Below are positions 16,195 to 23,829 of a stretch of 64,000 bases of DNA, piece by piece (position 1 is the stretch's first letter; each line of letters begins with the position of its first letter). The notes beneath the pieces are model-generated. The model was not told the origin of the DNA and searched no databases. It saw nothing but the letters and a program-made list of their open reading frames with translations. A program made the position numbers and the translations under genes. This DNA comes from Streptomyces sp. L-9-10 (GTDB taxonomy: Bacteria > Actinomycetota > Actinomycetes > Streptomycetales > Streptomycetaceae), in NCBI RefSeq assembly GCF_004151105.1, contig NZ_PHRF01000164.1, positions 51,500 through 115,499 of the forward strand, in the 5' to 3' direction.

Positions 16195-17797
16195 ACCCTC
16201 CATCGACCGATGCCGCCCACGGCAGGTCGAGAACTTCGAGTTCGTCACCTGGCCGCGCGCCGCCCGGCGGCACGACCGCGAGTCCATCCGCCGCGGCGAT
16301 GCCGCGCAGCATGGCGGGACCGTTGAAGTGCAGCGGTACGAGCCCCTCGTCATGGTGCACGAACGGCACCAGGCGGGTGTCATGCGGGTGGCCGTGTACC
16401 GCGTCCCGCAGCGGTGCGCGGTACGGAGGACGGGGCGCCCGCCCCGCCAGCGTGCGCAGCAGGGGCTCGGCCAGCGTCAGCAGCCCGGAGACCGCGGCGA
16501 GCGGGTTGCCCGGCAGCCCGACCAGATGCCGCCCCGAGGGCAACCGGGCCAGCAGCATGGGATGCCCGGGGCGTACGGCGACCCCGTCGACCAGCAGCTC
16601 GGCGCCCGTCTTGTCGAGCACCGGGTGGACATGGTCGACGGGTCCGCCGGCCGTACCGCCCGTGGTGAGGACGAGATCCGCCGTGGACCGGGTGACCGCG
16701 CGGCGCAGCGCCTCGGCGTCATCGCGGATCCGGCGGGTGGCGATGACATCGGCGCCGAGCGTCCGGAGCCAGGGCGCGAGCATGGGGCCCAGCGCGTCGC
16801 GGATCAGCCCGTCGTGGGGCAGCCCCTCGGTGAGCAGTTCGTCGCCGAGGACCAGCACCTCCACGCGCGGGCGCGGGAAGGTGAGCAGTTCGTCATAGCC
16901 GGCCGCCGCCGCGAGCCCGAGGACTGCGGGGGTCACCAGGGAGCCGGCGGGCAGCAGCCGGTCGCCGGCCCGGCACTCCTGGCCGCGCGGTCTGATGTCC
17001 TGTCCGGGGATCACCTCGCGGTCGGCGTGGAGATGGCCCCGGCTGTCCGTACGGGCATGCTCGCTGCGGATCACCGCGGTCGTGTCGGGCGGGATACGGG
17101 CGCCGGTGGCGATCCGTACGGCCGTACCGTCCGGGAGCGGAGCCACCGCACCATGACCGGCCAGGATGCCGAGGTCGTCGGCGTCCTGGAGGCCGGGGGT
17201 GCCGGAAACCTGGACGTCAGGGGTGTCGGCGCCCTGGACACCAGGAGTGTCGGCCGCCCGCGTTCCGGGGGCGTCGGCCGTCGCCCCGTCGCGCGAGGAA
17301 TCCTTGACGGGCCGCACGGACCAGGGACCCGGGCCCGAGACCGCCCAGCCGTCCATGGCGGAGGTGTCGAAGGACGGCAGATCGGTGAGTGCGGTGAGCG
17401 GCTCGGCGAGCGCCCGGCCCAGCGCCCGGTCGAGGGGTACGGAGGCGGTGCGGGCGGCCGGGACCGACCCTGCCGCGCGGACCGAGAGCGCGCGGGCGGC
17501 CTCCCATGGCTCGGCGCGGTGCCGAGCGCTGGTGGCGGAAGCGGCGCCAGGGTCTTGTGTGGCGCCGTGGCCCGGTCCCGTGCCGTGGCCCGATGCGGCG
17601 CCACGGGCCCGGTCCTGTTCCTGGCCCGAACCCTTGCCCTGGCTTTGGCCCTGTTCATGGCTGTGCCCATGGCTGTGACACGGATTGTGCGCCGGGGCGG
17701 TGACCAGGTCCGGCGCCGGGCCCGCACACGGTGGCTCTTTGCCGACGAGGGCCAGGGCGTCGTCGAACCCGTCGCCCTCGCGGTCCTGGGCCGTCAT
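16184..17797 (-). CDS. moeA: Molybdopterin molybdenumtransferase-like protein MoeA, divergent
   Basis: Inserts molybdate into molybdopterin in cofactor synthesis, 537 aa, more than 100 residues longer than usual. Residues 37-95 are a His/Gly/Gln-rich insertion (HSHGHSHEQGQ...) that might bind metal. The MoeA N-domain then has LPSFDTSAMDGWAV at about 140-153. A second acidic insertion near 165-208 repeats DTPxVQ. The central MoCF-binding domain shows LVLGDEL and LTTGGTAGGPVDHV, where canonical MoeA has TGGVSVGD; the Asp of that motif is displaced. It overlaps the mobA-like gene by 4 bp upstream. An actinobacterial MoeA-like branch is likely; catalytic competence is not certain. Confidence 0.8.
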   Translation of the reverse strand: MTAQDREGDGFDDALALVGKEPPCAGPAPDLVTAPAHNPCHSHGHSHEQGQSQGKGSGQEQDRARGAASGHGTGPGHGATQDPGAASATSARHRAEPWEAARALSVRAAGSVPAARTASVPLDRALGRALAEPLTALTDLPSFDTSAMDGWAVSGPGPWSVRPVKDSSRDGATADAPGTRAADTPGVQGADTPDVQVSGTPGLQDADDLGILAGHGAVAPLPDGTAVRIATGARIPPDTTAVIRSEHARTDSRGHLHADREVIPGQDIRPRGQECRAGDRLLPAGSLVTPAVLGLAAAAGYDELLTFPRPRVEVLVLGDELLTEGLPHDGLIRDALGPMLAPWLRTLGADVIATRRIRDDAEALRRAVTRSTADLVLTTGGTAGGPVDHVHPVLDKTGAELLVDGVAVRPGHPMLLARLPSGRHLVGLPGNPLAAVSGLLTLAEPLLRTLAGRAPRPPYRAPLRDAVHGHPHDTRLVPFVHHDEGLVPLHFNGPAMLRGIAAADGLAVVPPGGARPGDELEVLDLPWAASVDGGCFT

Positions 17798-18669
17798 CCG
17801 GCGTCGGCCCCCTTGGCGCCTGGTCCGTCGGTGCCCTCCGTCTCCTCCGCCCAGCGCAGGGCGAGCGCCACGGCCTTGCGGGCGGCTTCGGCGACCGCCT
17901 CGGGACCGTCTCCGCCCGCCTTGGCCGCCGCGTAGCCGACCAGGAAGGTCGTCAGCGGCGCGGCAGGCCGGGCGACGCCGTGCGCGGCGTCACGGGCGAG
18001 GTCGAGAAGTACACGGGTGTCGACATCCAGCTCGATGCCGAGTTCGTCCTTGACTGCGGTGATCCATTCGTCCAGCACGGTCCCATGCTCTCTGATCCTG
18101 GCCCGCGCTGTGGAGATGTCTTCCCAGGTGTCGCAGTCGAAGGAGGCGAACGGATCGGCGTCGACCCGGGCGAGGTCGAGTTCCTGCACCAGCAGGCGGA
18201 GCGGCAGGCCGGGCAGACTGCCGTACTCGGTGGCGAGAAGGGCCAGTTCACGGCGGAGCGGTTCGGCGCGGTAGGCGGCGACGAGCGGCTGGTCGCGGCC
18301 GTCGGCGTCGGTGAGCAGCGCCCCCTCCCGGCCAGTTCTGCCCAGCGTCTCGATGAGGCGGCGCACCGTCGGCTCCCCCAGGAACGGCAGGTCCGCGGAG
18401 AGTACGAGCACGGTGTCCGCCTCGGCACACCGCACCCCCGCGTCGAGCGCGGCGACCGGCCCGCCGCCCGGCGGATCCTCGCGCGCCCAGCGCACCGGCC
18501 GTACCGTGGGCCGCCTGCTGCCCACGACCACGGTGCGGGCGGCCCCTTCGCAGGCCGCCAGCACCCGGTCGAGCAGCGATCGGCCCCCGACGCGTACTCC
18601 AGGCTTGTCGGCGCCGCCGAGCCTCTTGGCGGCACCTCCGGCGAGCACGATGGCGTCATACGCGGTCAT
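17794..18669 (-). CDS. MobA-like nucleotidyltransferase fused to a C-terminal helical domain (DUF6457 type)
   Basis: First gene of the molybdenum cofactor pair, 291 aa. Residues 5-190 form a nucleotidyltransferase with the MobA/MocA signature LAGGAAKRLGGADK at about 9-22 and a metal-binding LSADLPF. MobA adds GMP to molybdenum cofactor. The last 90 residues, starting VLDEWITAVKDELG, are a separate all-helical domain that in other actinobacteria occurs alone or fused (DUF6457 as I recall). The ATG at 18669 leaves a 70-bp gap to the bkdC stop, and the gene overlaps moeA by 4 bp, so both are probably co-transcribed. Confidence 0.82.
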   Translation of the reverse strand: MTAYDAIVLAGGAAKRLGGADKPGVRVGGRSLLDRVLAACEGAARTVVVGSRRPTVRPVRWAREDPPGGGPVAALDAGVRCAEADTVLVLSADLPFLGEPTVRRLIETLGRTGREGALLTDADGRDQPLVAAYRAEPLRRELALLATEYGSLPGLPLRLLVQELDLARVDADPFASFDCDTWEDISTARARIREHGTVLDEWITAVKDELGIELDVDTRVLLDLARDAAHGVARPAAPLTTFLVGYAAAKAGGDGPEAVAEAARKAVALALRWAEETEGTDGPGAKGADAG

Positions 18670-18738
18670 GGCTGAAGTATGGGCCGCGACCGCCCGGCCG
18701 CAGCACCCGCGGTGGCCTGTTTCCGGGCGACCGTCTCC

Positions 18739-20193
18739 CTACAGCGTGCGCAGCAGCACCGCCGGCTGTTCGACGCAGTCCGCCACGTAGCGCAGGAAAC
18801 CGCCCGCCGTGCCGCCGTCGCAGACGCGGTGGTCGAAGGTGAGCGACAGCTGGACGACCTGACGCACGGCCAGCTCACCCTCGTGCACCCACGGCTTGGG
18901 CACGATCCGGCCGATCCCGAGCATCGCCGCCTCGGGGTAATTGATGATCGGCGTCGAGCCGTCGACCCCGAACACCCCGTAGTTGTTGAGGGTGAACGTC
19001 CCGCCGGTCAGCTCGCCCGGCGTGAGCGTGCCCGACCTGCCCGCCTCCGTCAGCCGCGCGAACTCGGCGCTCAGCGACTCCGCCGAGCGGGCGTGCGCGT
19101 CCCGTACGACGGGGACGACCAGGCCACGGTCGGTCTGCGCGGCGAACCCGAGATGCACCTCCGGCAGGCGCACGATCTCCCGGGCGGCCGGGTCCACGGT
19201 GGAGTTCAGCTCGGGGTGGCGGGCGAGGGCCGCCGTGCAGATCCTGGCGAACACGGCGAGCAGCGAGATCTTGGCCCCTCCGGCCGCGTTCATCGCCCTG
19301 CGAGCGGCCAGCAGTTCCGTGGCGTCCGCGTCGACCCAGCAGGTCGCGTCCGGGATCTCGTGACGGCTGCGGGTGAGCTTGTCCGCGACCGCGCCGCGTA
19401 CGCCACGCAGAGGCACCCTGGTGACGCCGGGCCGCGCGGACGGGGAGGCCGCCGCCGGAGCCGGTGCCGGGGACGGAGCAGGAGCCGGAGCCATGGCAGG
19501 AGCCGGGGCGCTGACGGCGGCCCGTGCCTGTGTGGCGCCCTGGTGGATCGCCTGCTCGACATCGCACCGCAGGATCAGCCCGTCCCTCCCCGTGCCCGTC
19601 AGGTCCCGCAGATCGAGACCGTGCTCACGGGCCAGCCTGCGTACCAGCGGGGAGACGACCGGGACCGGCCCGGCCGCACCGTTCACCGGTTCACGAATGA
19701 GGGCGGGGGCGGCGGGGGACGCGCTCAACGGCGCCCGGCGGACCCGGCGTCTGCGCGCCGCGGGAGCGCCCGTGCCGTAGCCGACCAGTACGTTGCCCGA
19801 CGCCTCGTCGGAGGCCGAAGCCGATGCGCGGGCAGGCGTCGGGCCCGGGGCCGGAGCGGCGGCCGGGGCGGGCGCGGCGGCCTGTGGCGTGGCCGCCGTC
19901 GTCACCGTCGGGGCGGAGGCCGGTCCCGACGCGTCGGCAGGTTCCGACGCGCCCACCGCCACTGTCAGCAGCGGCGCCCCGACGGGCAGCTCCGTGCCCT
20001 CTTCGCCATAGCGCGCCGTCACCACACCCCCGTAGGGGCAGGGCACCTCCACCATCGCCTTGGCCGTCTCTACCTCGACCACCGGCTGATCGACGGCGAC
20101 GACATCCCCCACCGACACCAGCCAGCGGACGATCTCCGCCTCGGTCAGCCCTTCCCCGAGGTCCGGCAGTTTGAATTCCAGCACCTGGGCCAT
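18739..20193 (-). CDS. bkdC: Branched-chain 2-oxoacid dehydrogenase E2, dihydrolipoamide acyltransferase
   Basis: Core acyltransferase of the complex, 484 aa. The ATG at 20193 overlaps the E1-beta stop by one base (TGATG) and follows GAGAGC. One lipoyl domain (about 4-78) carries the lipoyl lysine at about 45 in VETAKAMVEV. An Ala/Pro linker follows, then a peripheral-subunit-binding domain (about 155-195, VSPLVRRLAREHGLDL) and the catalytic domain with the active-site DHRVCDG (His about 455). The transferred acyl group goes to CoA; in Streptomyces such complexes make branched starter units for fatty acids and polyketides. E3 is not encoded here. Confidence 0.93.
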   Translation of the reverse strand: MAQVLEFKLPDLGEGLTEAEIVRWLVSVGDVVAVDQPVVEVETAKAMVEVPCPYGGVVTARYGEEGTELPVGAPLLTVAVGASEPADASGPASAPTVTTAATPQAAAPAPAAAPAPGPTPARASASASDEASGNVLVGYGTGAPAARRRRVRRAPLSASPAAPALIREPVNGAAGPVPVVSPLVRRLAREHGLDLRDLTGTGRDGLILRCDVEQAIHQGATQARAAVSAPAPAMAPAPAPSPAPAPAAASPSARPGVTRVPLRGVRGAVADKLTRSRHEIPDATCWVDADATELLAARRAMNAAGGAKISLLAVFARICTAALARHPELNSTVDPAAREIVRLPEVHLGFAAQTDRGLVVPVVRDAHARSAESLSAEFARLTEAGRSGTLTPGELTGGTFTLNNYGVFGVDGSTPIINYPEAAMLGIGRIVPKPWVHEGELAVRQVVQLSLTFDHRVCDGGTAGGFLRYVADCVEQPAVLLRTL

Positions 20194-21197
20194 CAGCTCT
20201 CCGTCTCCCACTGGAGTCGCGCGACCGCGTCCAGCACCCGGTCCACTCCCGGAAGATGGTGCCTCTCCAGCATGGGCGGCGGATAGGGAATGTCGAATCC
20301 GGCCACGCGCAGCACCGGCGCCTCCAGATGGTGGAAGCAGCGTTCGGTGACCCGCGCGGCGATCTCCCCGCCCGGTCCGCCGAATCCGGTGGACTCATGG
20401 ACGACGACCGCGCGCCCCGTGCGCCGCACGGACGCCGCGACCGTCTCGTCGTCGAACGGCACCAGCGAGCGCAGATCGACGACCTCCAGGTCCCAGCCCT
20501 CGGCGCGGGCGGCCTCCGCCGCCTCCAGACAGACCGGCACGGAAGGACCGTAGGTGATCAGCGTGGCGCTGGTGCCCCGGCGCCGGACGGCGGCCCGCCC
20601 GATCGGAGCGACCTCGGCCGGCTCGTCCGGCGACCACGGGGCCTTCGACCAGTAGAGCCGCTTCGGCTCCAGGAAGATCACCGGATCGTCGGAGGCGATC
20701 GCGGCCCGCAGCAGCCCGTACGCGTCGTCGACCGTCGCGGGCGTGACGACGTGGAGGCCGGGCGTCGCCATGTAGTACGCCTCCGAGGAGTCGCTGTGGT
20801 GCTCGACCCCGCCGATCCCGCCGCCGTACGGCACCCGCACGGTGATCGGCAGCGGCATCGCGCCCCGCGTGCGGTTCCGCATCTTCGCCACATGGCTGAT
20901 CAGCTGCTCGAACGACGGATAGGCGAAGGCGTCGAACTGCATCTCCACGACGGGCCGCAGGCCGTACATCGCCATCCCGACGGCCGCCCCCAGAATGCCG
21001 GCCTCGGCGAGCGGGGTGTCCGTACAGCGGTCGTCACCGAACTCGGCCGCGAGCCCGTCGGTGATCCGGAAGACTCCGCCGAGCGTGCCGACGTCCTCAC
21101 CGAGGACATGGACGGAGGGGTCCTCGGCCATCGCGTCGCGCAACGCGCGCCGCAGGGCCTGCGCCATGGTGGCTGGCTTCACCGCGACGGTGGTCAT
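20193..21197 (-). CDS. bkdB: Branched-chain 2-oxoacid dehydrogenase E1, beta subunit
   Basis: Partner of the E1-alpha gene just upstream, 334 aa, typical length. The transketolase pyrimidine-binding part includes HVLGEDVGTLGGVFRITDGL at the N-terminus, where the Glu activates ThDP in this family, and the MQFDAFAYPSFEQLISHVAK stretch. The C-terminal transketolase domain has VVHESTGFGGPGGEIAA. The gene starts 4 bp inside the E1-alpha end (ATGA) and ends one base into bkdC, so E1-alpha, E1-beta and E2 form a tightly coupled bkdABC operon reading leftward. Confidence 0.94.
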   Translation of the reverse strand: MTTVAVKPATMAQALRRALRDAMAEDPSVHVLGEDVGTLGGVFRITDGLAAEFGDDRCTDTPLAEAGILGAAVGMAMYGLRPVVEMQFDAFAYPSFEQLISHVAKMRNRTRGAMPLPITVRVPYGGGIGGVEHHSDSSEAYYMATPGLHVVTPATVDDAYGLLRAAIASDDPVIFLEPKRLYWSKAPWSPDEPAEVAPIGRAAVRRRGTSATLITYGPSVPVCLEAAEAARAEGWDLEVVDLRSLVPFDDETVAASVRRTGRAVVVHESTGFGGPGGEIAARVTERCFHHLEAPVLRVAGFDIPYPPPMLERHHLPGVDRVLDAVARLQWETES

Positions 21198-22408
21198 CGC
21201 GCCTCACCGGGTCCTTCCGCGCGTCCTGCGCCGTGTCCTTCGCCGGGGCCTTCCTCCGTGCCTTCCCCTGCCGAGGCGTCCAGCTCAGCACGGAGTTGGG
21301 CCGCCTGCTCACGCAGCTGGGCGGTCTGGTCCGCGTAGACATGCGCGAAGAGGTCCATGGGGTCGAGCACCGGCTCGGCGTTCATCCGGTCGCGCAGCCG
21401 CGCGGCCATCGTCTCGGCGGCGTCCGCGGCCTTCCTGATGCCGTCCTCGTCGAGCACCCCGCGCGCGGTCAGCTCGCGTTCGAGCAGCCGGACCGGGTCG
21501 TGCGCGCGCCAGATCTCGACCTCGTCGCCCGCCCGGTAGCGCGTGGCGTCGTCGGCGTTCGTATGGGCGTCCATGCGGTACGTCACGGCCTCGACCAGCG
21601 TCGGTCCCCCGCCGCGCCCGGCGCGCGCCAGGGCCTCGCCGAGGACGGTGTGCACAGCGACCACATCGTTGCCGTCGACCAGCCGTCCCGGCATGCCGTA
21701 CCCGACGGCCTTGTGGGCCAGGGAGGGCGCCGCGCTCTGCTTGGCGAGCGGCACCGAGATCGCGAAGCCGTTGTTCTGGACGAGGAAGACGACCGGGACC
21801 TGCCACACGGCGGCGAAGTTCAGCGCCTCGTGGAAGTCCCCCTCGCTGGTGCCGCCGTCGCCCACGAGGGCGAGCGCGACCACGTCGTCCCCCTTGAGCC
21901 GGGCCGCGTGCGCCAGGCCGACGGCGTGCGGCAGCTGGGTGGCCAGCGGTGTCGACAGCGGGGCGATCCGGTGCTCGTGCGGGTCGTAGCCGGTGTGCCA
22001 GTCGCCACGCAGCAGCGTCAGCGCCTGTACGGGATCGAGCCCGCGCGCCACGGCCGCGAGGGTGTCGCGGTAGCTGGGGAAGAGCCAGTCCTGCTCCCGG
22101 AGGACCAGCGCGGCGGCGATCTGGCAGGCCTCCTGGCCGGTGCTCGACGGATAGACGGCGAGCCTGCCCTGCTTGGTCAGGGCCGTGGCCTGCGTGTTGT
22201 ACCTGCGCCCGCGGACCAGCTCGGTGTAGAGCCGCAGCAGCAGGGCGGGGTCGGCCCCGGCCGCGGCGTCCGTACCCAGCACGCGGTACGGCTCCGGGTC
22301 GGGCAGCAGCGGCGCGGGGTCGGTACGCGGCCGCCACGCCGGGGGCGGGTGCGGCAGGTGGCCCGCGGCACCGGGCAGTTCCTGGACCGACGTACTGCTT
22401 TTCTTCAC
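21194..22408 (-). CDS. bkdA: Branched-chain 2-oxoacid dehydrogenase E1, alpha subunit
   Basis: ThDP-dependent decarboxylase subunit, 404 aa, first gene of the bkdABC operon. The GTG at 22408 is preferred because GGAGGT lies 6 nt before it; an in-frame ATG at 22447 lacks a ribosome site. The ThDP motif is seen as GDGG followed by EALNFAAVW and ending QNNG. The N-terminal 45 residues are Pro-rich. It is a paralogue of the E1-alpha gene at 1-1004, which has a different, basic N-terminal tail. The promoter region to its right, shared with the Lrp-type regulator, contains several inverted repeats. Confidence 0.93.
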   Translation of the reverse strand: MKKSSTSVQELPGAAGHLPHPPPAWRPRTDPAPLLPDPEPYRVLGTDAAAGADPALLLRLYTELVRGRRYNTQATALTKQGRLAVYPSSTGQEACQIAAALVLREQDWLFPSYRDTLAAVARGLDPVQALTLLRGDWHTGYDPHEHRIAPLSTPLATQLPHAVGLAHAARLKGDDVVALALVGDGGTSEGDFHEALNFAAVWQVPVVFLVQNNGFAISVPLAKQSAAPSLAHKAVGYGMPGRLVDGNDVVAVHTVLGEALARAGRGGGPTLVEAVTYRMDAHTNADDATRYRAGDEVEIWRAHDPVRLLERELTARGVLDEDGIRKAADAAETMAARLRDRMNAEPVLDPMDLFAHVYADQTAQLREQAAQLRAELDASAGEGTEEGPGEGHGAGRAEGPGEAR

Positions 22409-22440
22409 GCGTGCACCTCCTCGTGGGAGTGGGCGAACGG

Positions 22441-22457
22441 GTGCCAAAATGTGGCAC
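22441..22457. promoter_or_regulatory. Inverted repeat in bkd/lrp divergent promoter (candidate BkdR site)
   Basis: GTGCCA-N5-TGGCAC is a perfect inverted repeat. GCCAAAATG (22443-22451) is also repeated in inverted form as CATTTTGGC at 22489-22497, flanking the palindrome at 22467. Lrp-family proteins bind such spaced repeats, so the neighbouring regulator is the obvious candidate. Confidence 0.55.
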
Positions 22458-22466
22458 GCCTCACCT

Positions 22467-22480
22467 ACCGATTGTTCGGT
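22467..22480. promoter_or_regulatory. Imperfect PaaR-like palindrome upstream of bkdA
   Basis: ACCGATTGTTCGGT differs from the pattern ACCGnnCGnnCGGT of the two paa operators (25477, 30590) only in the central dinucleotide (TG for CG). It may bind the TetR protein at 23209 weakly or be fortuitous. Confidence 0.4.
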
Positions 22481-22514
22481 CGACAGGGCATTTTGGCTAC
22501 ACGCGGCTCCAGCC

Positions 22515-22523
22515 TGTGGACAA
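22515..22523 (-). other. DnaA box
   Basis: TGTGGACAA is the complement of TTGTCCACA, the preferred Streptomyces DnaA box. A poorer copy, TTCTCCACA, follows at 22528-22536. Confidence 0.5.
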
Positions 22524-22596
22524 ACGGTTCTCCACAGCTTGGGATGGACGCAGCCCGTCCATGGCGCGGAGGCGAGGAGACAGGAGAGCTGAACAA

Positions 22597-23136
22597 ATGG
22601 CCGACGGCACGGACCACGAGATCGACGGGGTGGGGGTCGGGCCCGGCGCCGAAAGAGGCGGCGGCGGTACGGAGCCCCTGCTTCCGGCGCGCCCGCTGGA
22701 TGCCATCGACCAGGACATTCTGCGCATCCTGCGAGCGGACGGCCGCGCCTCGATACGGTCGGTGGCCGAGCGCGTCCATGTCTCGCGCGCCAACGCCTAC
22801 GCCCGGATCAACCGGCTGATCGACGACGGCGTGATCCGCGGGTTCAGTGCCAGCGTCAACCATGAACGCGCGGGCCAGGGCTCCTCCGCGTACATCACCC
22901 TGAAGATCGTGCAGAACTCCTGGCGCACGGTGCGCGAACAGCTCCAGGAGCTGCCGGGGGCCACCCATATCGCACTGGTCAGCGGTGACTTCGACGTACT
23001 GCTGCTGGTGCACGCCCCGGACAACCGCTCCCTGCGGGAGCTGGTCCTGACCAGGCTCCAGTCCATCCCCGAGGTGCTCTCGACCCGCACGCTGCTGGTG
23101 TTCGAGGAGACGGACCTGAACGGTCCCCTCCCGTAG
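22597..23136 (+). CDS. bkdR: Lrp/AsnC-family transcriptional regulator (BkdR-like)
   Basis: Feast/famine regulator, 179 aa. The first 33 residues are a Gly-rich tail. The HTH (about 35-80) reads LDAIDQDILRILRADGRASI then ERVHVSRANAYARINRLIDD. The RAM ligand-binding domain (about 95-175) follows, with GDFDVLLLVHAPD. It is divergent from bkdABC, the standard position of BkdR, which senses branched-chain amino or keto acids and controls the dehydrogenase operon. The ATG at 22597 follows AGGAGAG at a slightly long spacing. Symbol rests on context plus family. Confidence 0.85.
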   Translation: MADGTDHEIDGVGVGPGAERGGGGTEPLLPARPLDAIDQDILRILRADGRASIRSVAERVHVSRANAYARINRLIDDGVIRGFSASVNHERAGQGSSAYITLKIVQNSWRTVREQLQELPGATHIALVSGDFDVLLLVHAPDNRSLRELVLTRLQSIPEVLSTRTLLVFEETDLNGPLP

Positions 23137-23208
23137 AAACGGCCCCTGTTCATGGTCAACGGCCCCCTCTTCAAAGAGGAGGCCGTCGACGGGTTCAGGA
23201 GACGACGG

Positions 23209-23829
23209 CTACGAGCCCTGCTGGGGGCCGCCCCGCTGCGGCTCGGTGCGCAGCCCGTCGAAGGCCAGCCGTACGACCGCGTCCGCGACCTGGTCACGGT
23301 CATAGCCGCCGGGCGCGTGCGGCCGGTACCACTCCACCAGCGAGTTGACCATGCCGAAGAGCAGCCGGGTCGCCAGCCTGATGTCCATGTCGGCGCGCAG
23401 ATCGCCGTCCGCCGCGGCGGCCTTCAGCAGATCGGCGACCCGCTGGTCGAACTCCCGGCGTCGCTCCATGGCCCAGCGCTCGGTCTGGGTATTGCCCCTG
23501 ACCCGCAGCAGCAGCGTCACATAGGGCAGCTCCGCGATCAGCACCTCGACCGTACGGCGGGTCACGTACTCCACCCGCCCGATGGCCCGTCCGCGCGTCG
23601 CCCCCTCCTCTTCGAGGATCCCGAAGAGGCCGTCCAGGGCGCGGCTGACCGCACGGCGCAGCAACTCCTCCTTGCCCACCACGTGGTGGTATATCGAGGA
23701 CTTGGAGATCCCGGCCGCCTTGGAGAGATGCTCCATGGAGGTGCCGTCGTACCCGCGCTCGTTGAAGACGCGGACAGCGACGGTCAGCAGGGTCTCGGGC
23801 GTATAGGTGTCGCGCTTCGCGGTGGTCAT
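23209..23829 (-). CDS. paaR: TetR-family regulator, probable PaaR
   Basis: TetR-type repressor, 206 aa. The HTH (about 10-58) includes TLLTVAVRVFNERGYDGTSM and KAAGISKSSIYHHVVGKEEL. The C-terminal ligand domain includes VRGNTQTERWAMERRREFDQ. The ATG at 23829 overlaps the paaH-like stop (ATGA), so it is the second gene of that operon. Its likely operators, ACCGnnCGnnCGGT, lie before its own operon/paaN and before paaABCDE. PaaR repressors respond to phenylacetyl-CoA. Assignment is by context and operator pattern. Confidence 0.82.
   Translation of the reverse strand: MTTAKRDTYTPETLLTVAVRVFNERGYDGTSMEHLSKAAGISKSSIYHHVVGKEELLRRAVSRALDGLFGILEEEGATRGRAIGRVEYVTRRTVEVLIAELPYVTLLLRVRGNTQTERWAMERRREFDQRVADLLKAAAADGDLRADMDIRLATRLLFGMVNSLVEWYRPHAPGGYDRDQVADAVVRLAFDGLRTEPQRGGPQQGS

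Noticed and set aside
13983..16898. A 971-codon open frame on the plus strand
   Set aside because: It runs antisense to the oxidoreductase, channel and moeA genes, all of which have intact motifs. Long antisense frames are usual in high-GC DNA.
23676..23689. CCACCACGTGGTGG as a parS site
   Set aside because: It shares only the central CACGTG with parS; the flanks do not match. It encodes His-His-Val in the TetR helix-turn-helix.
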